64,000 nucleotides of DNA from CAZMOK01 sp964567785. Lineage in GTDB: Bacteria; Bacteroidota; Bacteroidia; Bacteroidales; JAGOPY01. Location of the stretch: positions 12,003 through 76,002 of the forward strand of contig CAZMOK010000005.1 of the NCBI GenBank assembly GCA_964567785.1. The letters are read 5' to 3'. Made by a program: the position numbers and the translations under genes. The notes beneath the pieces are model-generated. The model saw nothing but the letters and a program-made list of their open reading frames with translations. It did no database searches and was not told the origin of the DNA. Shown one piece after another: positions 49,437-57,785 of this stretch; the first letter of the stretch is position 1, and each line of letters begins with the position of its first letter.

Positions 49437-50645
49437 TTATTTTCCTTCCTTGATATCCTGTATGATTGTATTAACGATATCCCCGGCTATTTTAGTTTTT
49501 GAATCCAGGTCGAAAGGCAATACTTTTCCTGAGCGGGTGTATATGGTTACTTTATTGGTGTCGGTTCCGAAGCCTGATCCTTCGTCCCTGAGCGAATTGA
49601 GCACGATCATGTCAAGATCTTTCTCTTTCAGCTTCTTTCTTGCATTATTCTCCTCATTTTCAGTTTCGAGGGCAAATCCCACAAGATATTGTCCCGGTTT
49701 TTTTCTTTTGCCCAGGTCCCTGAGTATATCTGTTGTAGGGACCAGTTTCAGGGAAAACTCATCCCCGGTCTTTTTCAATTTTGTATCAAAAGCTGATTCG
49801 GGCCTGTAGTCGGCAACGGCTGCCGTCATTATCGCTATTTCAGCTTTATCGAACTCCGGGATAACGGCCTTGTGCATTTCCCGGGACGTCATTACGTCAA
49901 CTTTTTTAATGCCCGGGTGCACCTCCAGGCCCTTTACCGGTCCTGAAACAAGAGTTACCTTTGCACCCTTTTTCCTAAAGCTCTCGGCAATGGCGTAACC
50001 CATCTTTCCTGAAGAGTGGTTGCCGATGAACCTCACAGGGTCGACAGGTTCATACGTAGGTCCTGCTGTTACGAGTACGGGCTTATTCCCGAGAACACCA
50101 TTCTCCTTGAAAAACTCAGTGATACTGGTGTAGATCAGCTCCGGTTCTTCCATTCTCCCCTCTCCATGAAGGCCGCTGGCCAGTTCTCCTGCAGCCGGAG
50201 CTATCAGGATATTTCCATAGGCCTGCAGGATCCCTATGTTTTTTTGCGTAGAAGGATGCTTATACATATCGAGATCCATTGCCGGGGCAAACATCACAGG
50301 ACACCTGGCCGAGAGATAGGCAGCCGTAAAAAAGTTATCGGTTATGCCTGTGGCCATTTTGGCCATGGTATTGGCCGAAACCGGCGCCAGGACGAAGAGG
50401 TCGGCCCATTGTCCCAATTCCACATGGCTGTTCCATGAGCCATCTTCCGGGTCGAATGTTTTCACCAGGACAGGGTTCTCTGAAAGGGTAGAAAGAGTGA
50501 GCGGGGTAACAAAATCCACGGCAGCCCCGGTCATCATAACTTTAACCCGGGCTCCTGCCTTCTTGAGCAACCTGACAAGAAGAGGCGTTTTGTAGGCGGC
50601 AATACTGCCTGTCACCCCTATTACTATTTTCTTTCCTTCAAGCAT
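49437..50645 (-). CDS. coaBC: Bifunctional phosphopantothenoylcysteine decarboxylase/phosphopantothenate-cysteine ligase
   Basis: 402 aa CoA-biosynthesis enzyme. The N-terminal CoaC flavoprotein domain (about 1-185) shows GVTGSIAAYKTPLLVRLLK, the active-site His in WNSHVELGQWAD, APVSANTMAKMATGI, and the substrate-binding PAMDLDMY, with the recognition-loop Cys in SARCPVMFAPA. The C-terminal CoaB domain (about 190-400) shows LVTAGPTYEPVDPVRFIGN, SSGKMGYAIAE, and the KLKK motif (TKLKKTGDE). Lies between omega and porD; 10 bases after the omega gene. Confidence 0.97.
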   Translation of the reverse strand: MLEGKKIVIGVTGSIAAYKTPLLVRLLKKAGARVKVMMTGAAVDFVTPLTLSTLSENPVLVKTFDPEDGSWNSHVELGQWADLFVLAPVSANTMAKMATGITDNFFTAAYLSARCPVMFAPAMDLDMYKHPSTQKNIGILQAYGNILIAPAAGELASGLHGEGRMEEPELIYTSITEFFKENGVLGNKPVLVTAGPTYEPVDPVRFIGNHSSGKMGYAIAESFRKKGAKVTLVSGPVKGLEVHPGIKKVDVMTSREMHKAVIPEFDKAEIAIMTAAVADYRPESAFDTKLKKTGDEFSLKLVPTTDILRDLGKRKKPGQYLVGFALETENEENNARKKLKEKDLDMIVLNSLRDEGSGFGTDTNKVTIYTRSGKVLPFDLDSKTKIAGDIVNTIIQDIKEGK

Positions 50646-50655
50646 TATGTGGAAA

Positions 50656-50991
50656 TCACTTCTTCTCTTCCACTTCCTTATGCGGGTTCCTGTAATAGAC
50701 CTGGTTGTTCAGGTATTCATGAACGGCAAGAAGGGTGGGTTTGGGAAGCCTTTCATAGAATTTGGCAATCTCAATCTGTTCCCTGTTCTCAAAAATCTCT
50801 TCCAGGTTATCCTGGGTTGTGGCAAACTCTTCAATTTTCCTGTTGAGTTCGTCTTTCAGTTCCAGGCCTATCTGGTTGGCCCTTTTTGAGAGAATGACCA
50901 CTGTTTCGTATATATTACCGGTTTCCTTTGAAAAATCAAGGGTATTCCTGGTTACTGCATAGTTTTTTGTTTTTACCTTTTTGTAATCCAT
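50656..50991 (-). CDS. rpoZ: RNA polymerase omega subunit, Bacteroidota type
   Basis: 111 aa. Bacteroidota omega homologues are divergent but recognisable by position and by the segment ETGNIYETVVILSKRANQIG (written in part: YETVVILSKRANQI), where ordinary omega has an R-A-x-Q-I motif within a helix that clasps the beta-prime C-terminus. The remainder is charged, ending HKEVEEKK. It lies between bamD (32 bases) and coaBC (10 bases), the standard place in this phylum. Annotated elsewhere as DNA-directed RNA polymerase subunit omega. Confidence 0.88.
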   Translation of the reverse strand: MDYKKVKTKNYAVTRNTLDFSKETGNIYETVVILSKRANQIGLELKDELNRKIEEFATTQDNLEEIFENREQIEIAKFYERLPKPTLLAVHEYLNNQVYYRNPHKEVEEKK

Positions 50992-51023
50992 TCTATTTAT
51001 TGGTGTTATAAATTATTTTCAAT

Positions 51024-51824
51024 TCAGTTCTTTCTTATTTTTTTTGAAAGTGTCTCTTTCATATTCTCAATTTCTTTGAGATATTCGGTTTCAGGATACT
51101 GGAATACCAGTTCGTTATACGAATCGAGAGTGGCCTGGTATCGCTCTTCCTGTTTCATCCTGATACTTTTCAGCGTATAGCTGTAATAAGCCTTGAATAT
51201 ATGATAGAGGATATCTTCTTTGTATCCGGTATCGGGATAGTCTTTGAGCAGGTTATTGAAACTTGTGATGGCAGCTTCGTACCTGTCCATTTTATAATAC
51301 AGTTTGGCTATATCATACCGCTTTTTCTGAAGCTTTGCCCTGAGCTCATCAATGAGCCGGCCGGCCTCATCCACCCGTTCGCTGTCAGGGTACATATCGA
51401 TAAAAAGCTGTAACTCATTGATCGCCTGGAGCGTGTTGGTCTGGTCAAGGCTCGACCTTGGAGAATCGAGGTAATAGCAGTATGCGCTCAAAAAAGTGGC
51501 CTCTTCGGCAAATTCACTGCGCGGGTAATTCTGCGCGAATCTCTTGAAATAATAACTGGCCAGAATGTAGTCTTCCTGCTCATAATGACAGTATGCGTAA
51601 TAATACTGTAACTTCTCTGCTTTTTCTGTACCCTTGTAAAAATTGATCAACTGCTGAAAAAGCTGCAGGGCGCGGTAATAATCATTCTCTTCAAAGTAAT
51701 CCATCGCAGCGGCATACTTGGCTTCATTGTCGGGCGACTTAAGAAGCTGCTGATGTTTGCTGCAGGATACAAAGACAATTACTGACGCAAAAAGTATGTA
51801 TTTTGTTAAAGTCCTCAATTTCAC
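51024..51824 (-). CDS. bamD: Outer membrane assembly lipoprotein BamD
   Basis: 266 aa lipoprotein of the BAM complex that inserts outer-membrane barrels. Lipobox FVSC (about residue 21) is followed by tandem TPR units: YYRALQLFQQLINFYKGTEK, EDYILASYYFKRFAQNYP, and RYEAAITSFNNLLKDYPDTG. Length is in the family range. The start is GTG at 51824; the upstream -7 element ends only 4 bases before it, so the mRNA may be leaderless. It is the first gene of the operon leading to omega, coaBC, porD, recN and fabI. Confidence 0.94.
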   Translation of the reverse strand: MKLRTLTKYILFASVIVFVSCSKHQQLLKSPDNEAKYAAAMDYFEENDYYRALQLFQQLINFYKGTEKAEKLQYYYAYCHYEQEDYILASYYFKRFAQNYPRSEFAEEATFLSAYCYYLDSPRSSLDQTNTLQAINELQLFIDMYPDSERVDEAGRLIDELRAKLQKKRYDIAKLYYKMDRYEAAITSFNNLLKDYPDTGYKEDILYHIFKAYYSYTLKSIRMKQEERYQATLDSYNELVFQYPETEYLKEIENMKETLSKKIRKN

Positions 51825-51828
51825 GGCG

Positions 51829-51836
51829 CAAAATTA
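51829..51836 (-). promoter_or_regulatory. sigma-AB -7 element directly before bamD
   Basis: On the - strand TAATTTTG fits TAnnTTTG and is separated from the GTG by only 4 bases, which would place the transcript start at or next to the start codon. Confidence 0.6.
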
Positions 51837-51941
51837 CGATTTTTACAAACAATGAAAACGTTTTTGAGATCTGTTTAGTGTTCTGTTCATAATTCACCCT
51901 TAAAGCCTTTAAGATAAATACGCCATATCGCTATATATTAT

Positions 51942-51949
51942 TACTTTTG
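51942..51949 (+). promoter_or_regulatory. sigma-AB -7 element of the alpha-oxoamine synthase gene
   Basis: TACTTTTG fits TAnnTTTG, 37 bases before the GTG at 51987. Confidence 0.55.
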
Positions 51950-51986
51950 TGCTCTGAAATAAGTATAATAATTAAACGATTTAGCA

Positions 51987-53228
51987 GTGGATATATTCAA
52001 TAAAATGTCAGCGATGGGGCCGCTCGGTAAATATATGGAGCACGGCGACGGATATTATTTCTTTCCTAAACTTGAAGGGCCTATTTCGAACAGGATGATG
52101 TTCAACGGCAAGGAGAGGCTGGTCTGGAGCCTCAATAATTACCTTGGCTTTGCTAACCATCCCGAAGTTAGAAAGACGGATGCAGATGCAACAGCGGAAT
52201 ATGGACTCGCTTACCAGATGGGAGCAAGGATGATGTCTGGACAAAGCACTTACCATGAGCAATTTGAGAAAGAAATCGCTGAATTTGTGGGGAAAGAATC
52301 CGCCTACCTGCTGAATTTCGGCTACCAGGGAATGGTATCCATTGTTGAGTCGCTCGTCGACAGAAAGGATGTCATTATATACGATTCTGAGGCACACGCA
52401 TGCATAATTGACGGGATGAGGCTTCATTTCGGTAAAAGGTTTGTCTACCCTCATAACGATATGGAAAATCTCAAAAAAGAGCTTGAGAGGGCAACCAGGA
52501 TCGTTGAACGCACGGGGGGCGGCATCCTGGTGATCACTGAAGGTGTTTACGGCATGTCAGGTGACCTCGGGAACTTAAGAGCCATTGTTGAACTGAAAAA
52601 GAAATACAATTTCAGGCTGCTTGTTGATGATGCACACGGATTCGGCACTATGGGGAAGACAGGTGCAGGAACCGGTGAGCATCTCGGCGTCCAGGATGAG
52701 GTCGATGTCTATTTTTCAACCTTTGCCAAATCATTTGCAGGGATCGGCGCCTTTGTGGCAAGTCGCGATGATGTGATCAAATACCTGCGGTTCAATCTCA
52801 GGTCGCAGGTATTCGCCAAATCACTTCCGGTTGCCATGACAATAGGAGCCCTGAAAAGGCTCGAGATCCTGAAAAAAGAACCGCAGCACAAGGAAAAGCT
52901 TTGGGAAATAGTGAATGCACTGCAGGGCGGGCTTAAATCAAAAGGTTTCAACCTTGGAGACTCTGAATCACCTGTTACTCCGGTATTTCTTGAAGGCGGT
53001 GTTCCTGAAGCAACCCAGGTTACATATGACCTGCGTGAAAACCACGATATTTTCTGCTCAATAGTTGTTTATCCGGTAGTGCCAAAGGGAGTGATCTTGC
53101 TGAGGCTTATTCCTACAGCGGTCCATACAATTGAAGATGTGGAATACACCATAGATGCTTTTTCACAGGTACAGGAGAAAATCATAAAAGGGGCATACTC
53201 AGCGGATATTAAATCTATGTCAGTCTAG
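51987..53228 (+). CDS. PLP-dependent alpha-oxoamine synthase (KBL/SPT-like aminotransferase family)
   Basis: 413 aa fold-type I PLP enzyme that condenses an amino acid with an acyl-CoA. Motifs: VWSLNNYLGFANHPEVR, GARMMSGQSTYHEQFE, LNFGYQGMVSIVESL, ITEGVYGMSGDLG, LLVDDAHGFGTMG, and the Schiff-base Lys in TFAKSFAGIGAFVA (about 250). The family includes serine palmitoyltransferase, glycine C-acetyltransferase and AONS. The N-terminal region (MGPLGKYMEHGDGYYFFPKL) differs from the Bacteroides SPT I remember, so SPT, KBL or a sulfonolipid-type synthase remain open. Start is GTG, set by the promoter at 51942. The next gene is 40 bases downstream. Confidence 0.88.
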   Translation: MDIFNKMSAMGPLGKYMEHGDGYYFFPKLEGPISNRMMFNGKERLVWSLNNYLGFANHPEVRKTDADATAEYGLAYQMGARMMSGQSTYHEQFEKEIAEFVGKESAYLLNFGYQGMVSIVESLVDRKDVIIYDSEAHACIIDGMRLHFGKRFVYPHNDMENLKKELERATRIVERTGGGILVITEGVYGMSGDLGNLRAIVELKKKYNFRLLVDDAHGFGTMGKTGAGTGEHLGVQDEVDVYFSTFAKSFAGIGAFVASRDDVIKYLRFNLRSQVFAKSLPVAMTIGALKRLEILKKEPQHKEKLWEIVNALQGGLKSKGFNLGDSESPVTPVFLEGGVPEATQVTYDLRENHDIFCSIVVYPVVPKGVILLRLIPTAVHTIEDVEYTIDAFSQVQEKIIKGAYSADIKSMSV

Positions 53229-53268
53229 TCGCTCAGACTTATCTTCCATACTTTTAGCCAGATCGCAA

Positions 53269-54549
53269 ATGTCCGGTAATCCCAGAAAAAGGAAGAAATA
53301 CTCCTACTTTTACAAGATATACCGGCGTGTTCGCTATGTCAGGTTCCTGATAAATAAACGTAAAAACATCCTCAAAGACCTTAAAAAAAGAGAAAAAGAG
53401 GAGAAAAGGGAGGTCAGGAGAAAAGAAAGGGAAAAACGCAAACTCGACAAAATCTACGAGATCCGGAAAAAGAAAGCAGACAAAAAGAAGATCAAGGCTG
53501 ATGTCGAGGAACTCAGGAAGAAGCATGAAATTGAGGCTGAAGCTTACAGGGAGGAAAGGAAGAAGAAAGAGGAACAAGTAAGGCTGAAGATAGAAAAGGA
53601 CAGATATTACATGCGGAGAAGGCGAAAAAGGCTTCTTCGTTATTATCTGAAACTTCAAAGAAGGAATTTCATCAGGGGGATCCGTTCCCTGAACCTCAAA
53701 ACGCTAAAAAAGAAAATCGGCAAATTCAGGGAGCAAAGAGAAAAAAGAAGAACATCTTTACTCATTTTTGCCAATTCATTCACCTTATTTCTGCTATCTT
53801 ATATAGCCCTTTATCTTGTTTCGCAGTTCGCCACGATCATTGCGGCATTATTCTTTGATTTTCCAACAACACTTTACTACTGGGAGATCTATTTTAACAT
53901 TTCAACCGCCGACTGGAGCCCGGAGGCCATCAAAACAATATTTTCCACAGGACCTCTCATATCATTTCTTACAGGAATAATTTCGATGATCATATATTCC
54001 AATCTCAAGGAATATACAAGCAAATTCAAGCTCTTCTTCCTCTGGTTGTTCATTCATTCTATCACTTTCTTTTTCGGGGCCATACTGGTAGGCACCCTTT
54101 TTGAAAAAGGAATTGGGCATACGATCGGATGGCTCTACATAATGGACACCGGAAAAGTCTTTTACTCCATTATTTCCATTTTCATAATGCTTATCACAGG
54201 TTTTATTATAACCCGCCCTGTTTTGTTTTCGGCCAACAGTTACTTTACCAATCTGACCAGGAGGAACCGCAAGCTTTTCATCCATTCGCAGATAACCATT
54301 CCCTATCTTGCCGGCATTGTTGTTTTAATGCTTCTGAGGGAGCCAAGATTTATGTTCTACGAAACATTCATCACTTTTACGGCAGCACTGATAATCCTTC
54401 CGGTTCTGGGTAGCTATAATACTTACCAGGACTATTATTTTGAATTTGAAGAGAAGAAACCGGGGTTTCCCCGGGTCACAGCTATCATAACATTACTTAT
54501 CCTCCTTGCCTACCGCTTCGGGCTGGAAGCAGGCATCAGTATCGGGTAA
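53269..54549 (+). CDS. Membrane protein with long charged N-terminal coiled coil
   Basis: 426 aa, no family recognised. Residues about 1-165 are extremely rich in Lys, Arg and Glu (KKREKEEKREVRRKEREKRK and similar), a predicted cytoplasmic coiled coil. From about residue 165 on, six or seven TM helices follow (LLIFANSFTLFLLSYIALYLV, GILVGTLF-type segments, ITVPYLAGIVVLMLL-like), ending near ITLLILLAYRFGLEAGISIG. The codon content of the N-terminus is A/G-rich as a result. It may be an anchoring or mechanosensing protein, but nothing shows this. It is 40 bases after the oxoamine synthase gene and 4 bases from the convergent M14 gene. Confidence 0.8.
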   Translation: MSGNPRKRKKYSYFYKIYRRVRYVRFLINKRKNILKDLKKREKEEKREVRRKEREKRKLDKIYEIRKKKADKKKIKADVEELRKKHEIEAEAYREERKKKEEQVRLKIEKDRYYMRRRRKRLLRYYLKLQRRNFIRGIRSLNLKTLKKKIGKFREQREKRRTSLLIFANSFTLFLLSYIALYLVSQFATIIAALFFDFPTTLYYWEIYFNISTADWSPEAIKTIFSTGPLISFLTGIISMIIYSNLKEYTSKFKLFFLWLFIHSITFFFGAILVGTLFEKGIGHTIGWLYIMDTGKVFYSIISIFIMLITGFIITRPVLFSANSYFTNLTRRNRKLFIHSQITIPYLAGIVVLMLLREPRFMFYETFITFTAALIILPVLGSYNTYQDYYFEFEEKKPGFPRVTAIITLLILLAYRFGLEAGISIG

Positions 54550-54553
54550 TTTT

Positions 54554-56254
54554 TTACTCTATGATCAGGTTCTTTGTCCCCCGGCCCTTTTCGGTCACCA
54601 CTTCAACCACATAAGTACCCGGTTCCAGGTGACCTATCTCTACCGGTACCTTGCGGTCGTAAACTGACTGACGTATTACCTGCTGTCCTTGCATATTATA
54701 GAGCCTGAGGTGCTCAACAAGCGTTTCAGATCTCAACATTACAGTATTGCCTGCGGCAGGATTCGGGTAAAGCTGAAGCTTGGCAGAAATATCGTTCTGA
54801 GAAATACTTCCCACTCCTTCGGGTTTAAGCCAAATATTCAGATCAGTCTTTTGTCTGTTGTTCACCGGGATAGCCGGGATGAGCCGGGTATTGTAACCTG
54901 AAGCTGATACGCGCAGGTAGTAATTACCCTCATAGATAAATCTTTTATAATTCCCAAACGGCAGGTGGGAATAAACCCAGGAACTGTCTTCCTCGTGGCC
55001 TATTACATAAATTTCTGCATGGACCGGGAAACCGCTGGCTGTATCCTTAACCTTGCCTGTAATACCGAAAGTTGCCTGCTCCATGAAATTCAAGAGTGAT
55101 CGATAATTGTAATTCCACCAGTTTGTGAGTTGGGTTTCAGGCAGGAGCTTGGTGCTGGATATTTCAAGGGTGAACTCCCTTCCCTGGTGGAAATAGGTCA
55201 TATAGTCCTGCCTTCCCCCTGATATTGTGTACCATGCATATCCGTTTGTAATGCCATTATTGAAACTGGTGAGATACCCCGGGGGGCTGTAAAATTGTGC
55301 CGTATCGGCATATTCCCTGCAAACATACACCCACCAGTCGTTATCGGCTGTAAGGTGGCCCCAGGTGTCCCATGGGTAATTGCAGACCTCCTCGCCGCCA
55401 TGGATATTACACGAAAGCACAAAATGATTGTCCTCTGCCAACTCCATGAATGCAACTGTTTCGGGTTGCCATTCATTCCCGTCAGGGTTCGGTCCGTCCT
55501 CCGGGTCAGGGAAATTCCGGTTAAGGTCCACAATATTAGCGTTGAAACGTGTTGCGCCGTTTACTGTATTATTTCCGGCAGCATAGGTTCCGTCAGGATT
55601 TGCAAGAGGATTTATCCATATTTCGAGATTGTCGACCATATTGGTGATGCGGTCGTTGTTCCCATATTCTGTAAGAAGGTAATCGATAAGATGCAGCATG
55701 AGGACATATCCTGCCGTTTCATCACCATGCATGGTGGAGGTATACATAAACTGGGGTTCCCCTTCATTGGAAACCACATTGTCGCTGATCCGGGCAAAAA
55801 GAAGTTCCCTTCCCTCCACACTTTGTCCGATGCTGAAGACATCACAGATATCCGGGTAATCTGAGGCGAATTGTTCCATTATGCTCACGTACCCCTCATA
55901 AGTGGGATAAAAATTCCAGTCGGTGACATCCCTGATGTTGATCTCGTCTACCATAAATGGTACACGATCAAGATCTCCCGGATGGGGCAGCACTTTATAG
56001 TTTAGTCCGAACCTCAGGAAACTGTCAAATTCATTTTGAGAGGCATAGGCATAGACCTCCCCTTCTTTCTTATTATCTAAAGAAATAATTTTTGTTAACT
56101 GATTGATCACATCCCTTCCCGGGTCGTTGAATTTAAAGTAGACCTCGCCTTTTCTGTTGAAATAGTCTTCCGGATTTAAATGGTCCTGACTTTGCAAAAT
56201 GATAACAGCAGCAAGGACAAGGACAACAGCAAGCAGAATTCTCTTCACAAGCAT
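54554..56254 (-). CDS. M14-family zinc carboxypeptidase with T9SS sorting domain
   Basis: 566 aa secreted metallopeptidase. Signal peptide (ILLAVVLVLAAVIILQSQ), N-terminal domain, then the M14 domain: zinc ligands His and Glu in TSTMHGDETAGYVLM (HxxE, about 175), the arginine-containing NPDGTYAAGNNTVNGATRFN, second His in LSCNIHGGEEV, and catalytic Glu in FTLEISSTKL (about 365). A carboxypeptidase-regulatory domain (about 390-470) is followed by a type A T9SS sorting domain (LQLYPNPAAGNTVML ... GTYVVEVVTEKG). It is predicted to be cell-surface or secreted, releasing C-terminal residues from peptides. Confidence 0.94.
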   Translation of the reverse strand: MLVKRILLAVVLVLAAVIILQSQDHLNPEDYFNRKGEVYFKFNDPGRDVINQLTKIISLDNKKEGEVYAYASQNEFDSFLRFGLNYKVLPHPGDLDRVPFMVDEINIRDVTDWNFYPTYEGYVSIMEQFASDYPDICDVFSIGQSVEGRELLFARISDNVVSNEGEPQFMYTSTMHGDETAGYVLMLHLIDYLLTEYGNNDRITNMVDNLEIWINPLANPDGTYAAGNNTVNGATRFNANIVDLNRNFPDPEDGPNPDGNEWQPETVAFMELAEDNHFVLSCNIHGGEEVCNYPWDTWGHLTADNDWWVYVCREYADTAQFYSPPGYLTSFNNGITNGYAWYTISGGRQDYMTYFHQGREFTLEISSTKLLPETQLTNWWNYNYRSLLNFMEQATFGITGKVKDTASGFPVHAEIYVIGHEEDSSWVYSHLPFGNYKRFIYEGNYYLRVSASGYNTRLIPAIPVNNRQKTDLNIWLKPEGVGSISQNDISAKLQLYPNPAAGNTVMLRSETLVEHLRLYNMQGQQVIRQSVYDRKVPVEIGHLEPGTYVVEVVTEKGRGTKNLIIE

Positions 56255-56284
56255 TATCTAATAATTGTTTAGTGTGTACAGGTG

Positions 56285-57184
56285 TTATTTTCTTTCTATC
56301 TCAAAGGTATAGTTTTCCACCAGATATTTCAGTTTATCATAAGTGGAAGTTCCAACAGGAACAAGTGGCAGCCTTAGTGCATTGCTGCAGAACCCCATGA
56401 TCTCCATGACAGCCTTTATTCCTCCCGGGCTGCCATCTTCAAAGAGGGCATTTATTATATCAATAAGGCTGTAGTGGATGTTCCTGGCTTTCTTTATTTT
56501 ACCTTTCCGAAGAAGCCTCACCATTTCTGAAAACTGAGCGGGATAAGCATTGGCCACTACTGAGATCACTCCCTGCGCACCCATTGTCATGAGGGGAAAA
56601 GTAAGTGCATCATCACCTGAAATAACCACAAAGTCTTTTGGCTTTTGCTTGATTATTTCCATTATCTGCACAAAATTCCCCGATGCTTCCTTTATACCCA
56701 CAACATTGCTGAAGTCCCTGGCAAGATTCAGGGTAGTCTCTGCTGAAATATTGCAACTGGTCCGGCCGGGCACATTGTAAAGGACAACCGGTACCGGACA
56801 GGCACCTGCAACTGCCTTGTAATGATTGTAGATACCCTGCTGGCCCGGTTTGTTATAGTAGGGGCAGACTGAAAGTACGGCATCCACTCCATCGAACGTG
56901 ACCGATTTGATGGTATTGATGATCTCCTGTGTATTGTTCCCTCCAAGTCCGGACATCACAGGGACACGTTTATTTACTGTTTCCACAACAAAATCAACCA
57001 CAGCCATTTTTTCATCACTGGAAATGGTGGGCGATTCACCTGTAGTGCCAAGGGTTACAATGTAGTCGACGTTATTGGCGATGACATGCTCGATTATCCG
57101 CTCAAATGAAGAGAAATCAATGGTTCCATAATCATGAAACGGTGTAATTATGGCGACACCTGTTCCTTTGAAATCAAAACTCAT
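56285..57184 (-). CDS. dapA: 4-hydroxy-tetrahydrodipicolinate synthase
   Basis: 299 aa aldolase of lysine/diaminopimelate synthesis, condensing pyruvate and aspartate semialdehyde. Motifs: VTLGTTGESPTIS, CPYYNKPGQQGIYNHY, the catalytic Tyr in LYNVPGRTSCN (about 137), the Schiff-base Lys in VVGIKEASGNF (about 165), and VISGDDALTFPLM. TIM-barrel length is standard. Its start overlaps the DUF6913 gene stop by 4 bases, so the two are translationally coupled; the M14 gene begins 30 bases downstream. Confidence 0.96.
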   Translation of the reverse strand: MSFDFKGTGVAIITPFHDYGTIDFSSFERIIEHVIANNVDYIVTLGTTGESPTISSDEKMAVVDFVVETVNKRVPVMSGLGGNNTQEIINTIKSVTFDGVDAVLSVCPYYNKPGQQGIYNHYKAVAGACPVPVVLYNVPGRTSCNISAETTLNLARDFSNVVGIKEASGNFVQIMEIIKQKPKDFVVISGDDALTFPLMTMGAQGVISVVANAYPAQFSEMVRLLRKGKIKKARNIHYSLIDIINALFEDGSPGGIKAVMEIMGFCSNALRLPLVPVGTSTYDKLKYLVENYTFEIERK

Positions 57185-57735
57185 TTTGAAAAGGGTTTAA
57201 TGATATTTATATAATGATCGAAATTTTCAATCATTTTACGCAGTGGCTCATTTTCTTTGACCTCAATCATCATATCAAAAAAAGGCTTGTTGTCTTCGCT
57301 GAACCTCCCTATCTTGAAACTTGCAACCGATTCTGCAGCAGCGAAAAGCAATGGGACCCGGTTTTCAACGCTAATATCTATTAAAATATCAAACTGCTGT
57401 TCACAAAAATCCTTGTATTTCGTGGTTTTAGGCTTGCCGTACCATCTCAGGTCAGAAGGGTAAATATAGTCAAAAGAAAGCATTGGCATCAGATGTTTAG
57501 CCATCAAAGGATCAGTTATAAATCCAAGTGCCCTGACTTCTTTATTGCGTGCCTGTAATTTGTTTACGTATCCGTGCACTTCTTCAAAATCTTTCTCCCC
57601 CGTGCTGTCGAAAAGTATCCCTATGCTTTTTGAATTCTCAAAGTTGGTGATCCTTTTCTTCCTGCCGGTCGTTCTCAATATCTTTTTCAAGAAATGATCA
57701 CCGGCTTTATCCTTTATTTTGGCTGGCAGAATCAA
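57181..57735 (-). CDS. DUF6913-like protein of unknown function
   Basis: 184 aa conserved Bacteroidota protein, assigned to DUF6913 from memory and its habitual position before dapA. Segments: KSIGILFDSTGEKDFEEVHGYVNKLQ (seen in part), VRALGFITDPLMAKHL, DFCEQQFDILIDISVENRVPLLF, and MMIEVKENEPLRKMIENFDHYI. An alpha/beta fold is suggested by alternating strands and helices. It has no known reaction. Start is TTG at 57735; no ATG lies nearby. Coupled to dapA by a 4-base overlap, so a role in peptidoglycan precursor or lysine metabolism is conceivable but unproven. Confidence 0.75.
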   Translation of the reverse strand: MILPAKIKDKAGDHFLKKILRTTGRKKRITNFENSKSIGILFDSTGEKDFEEVHGYVNKLQARNKEVRALGFITDPLMAKHLMPMLSFDYIYPSDLRWYGKPKTTKYKDFCEQQFDILIDISVENRVPLLFAAAESVASFKIGRFSEDNKPFFDMMIEVKENEPLRKMIENFDHYINIIKPFSK

Positions 57736-57785
57736 TTTTTAAAAAAATATAAATATATAATACAATCGGGGCATCATAACAGTAT

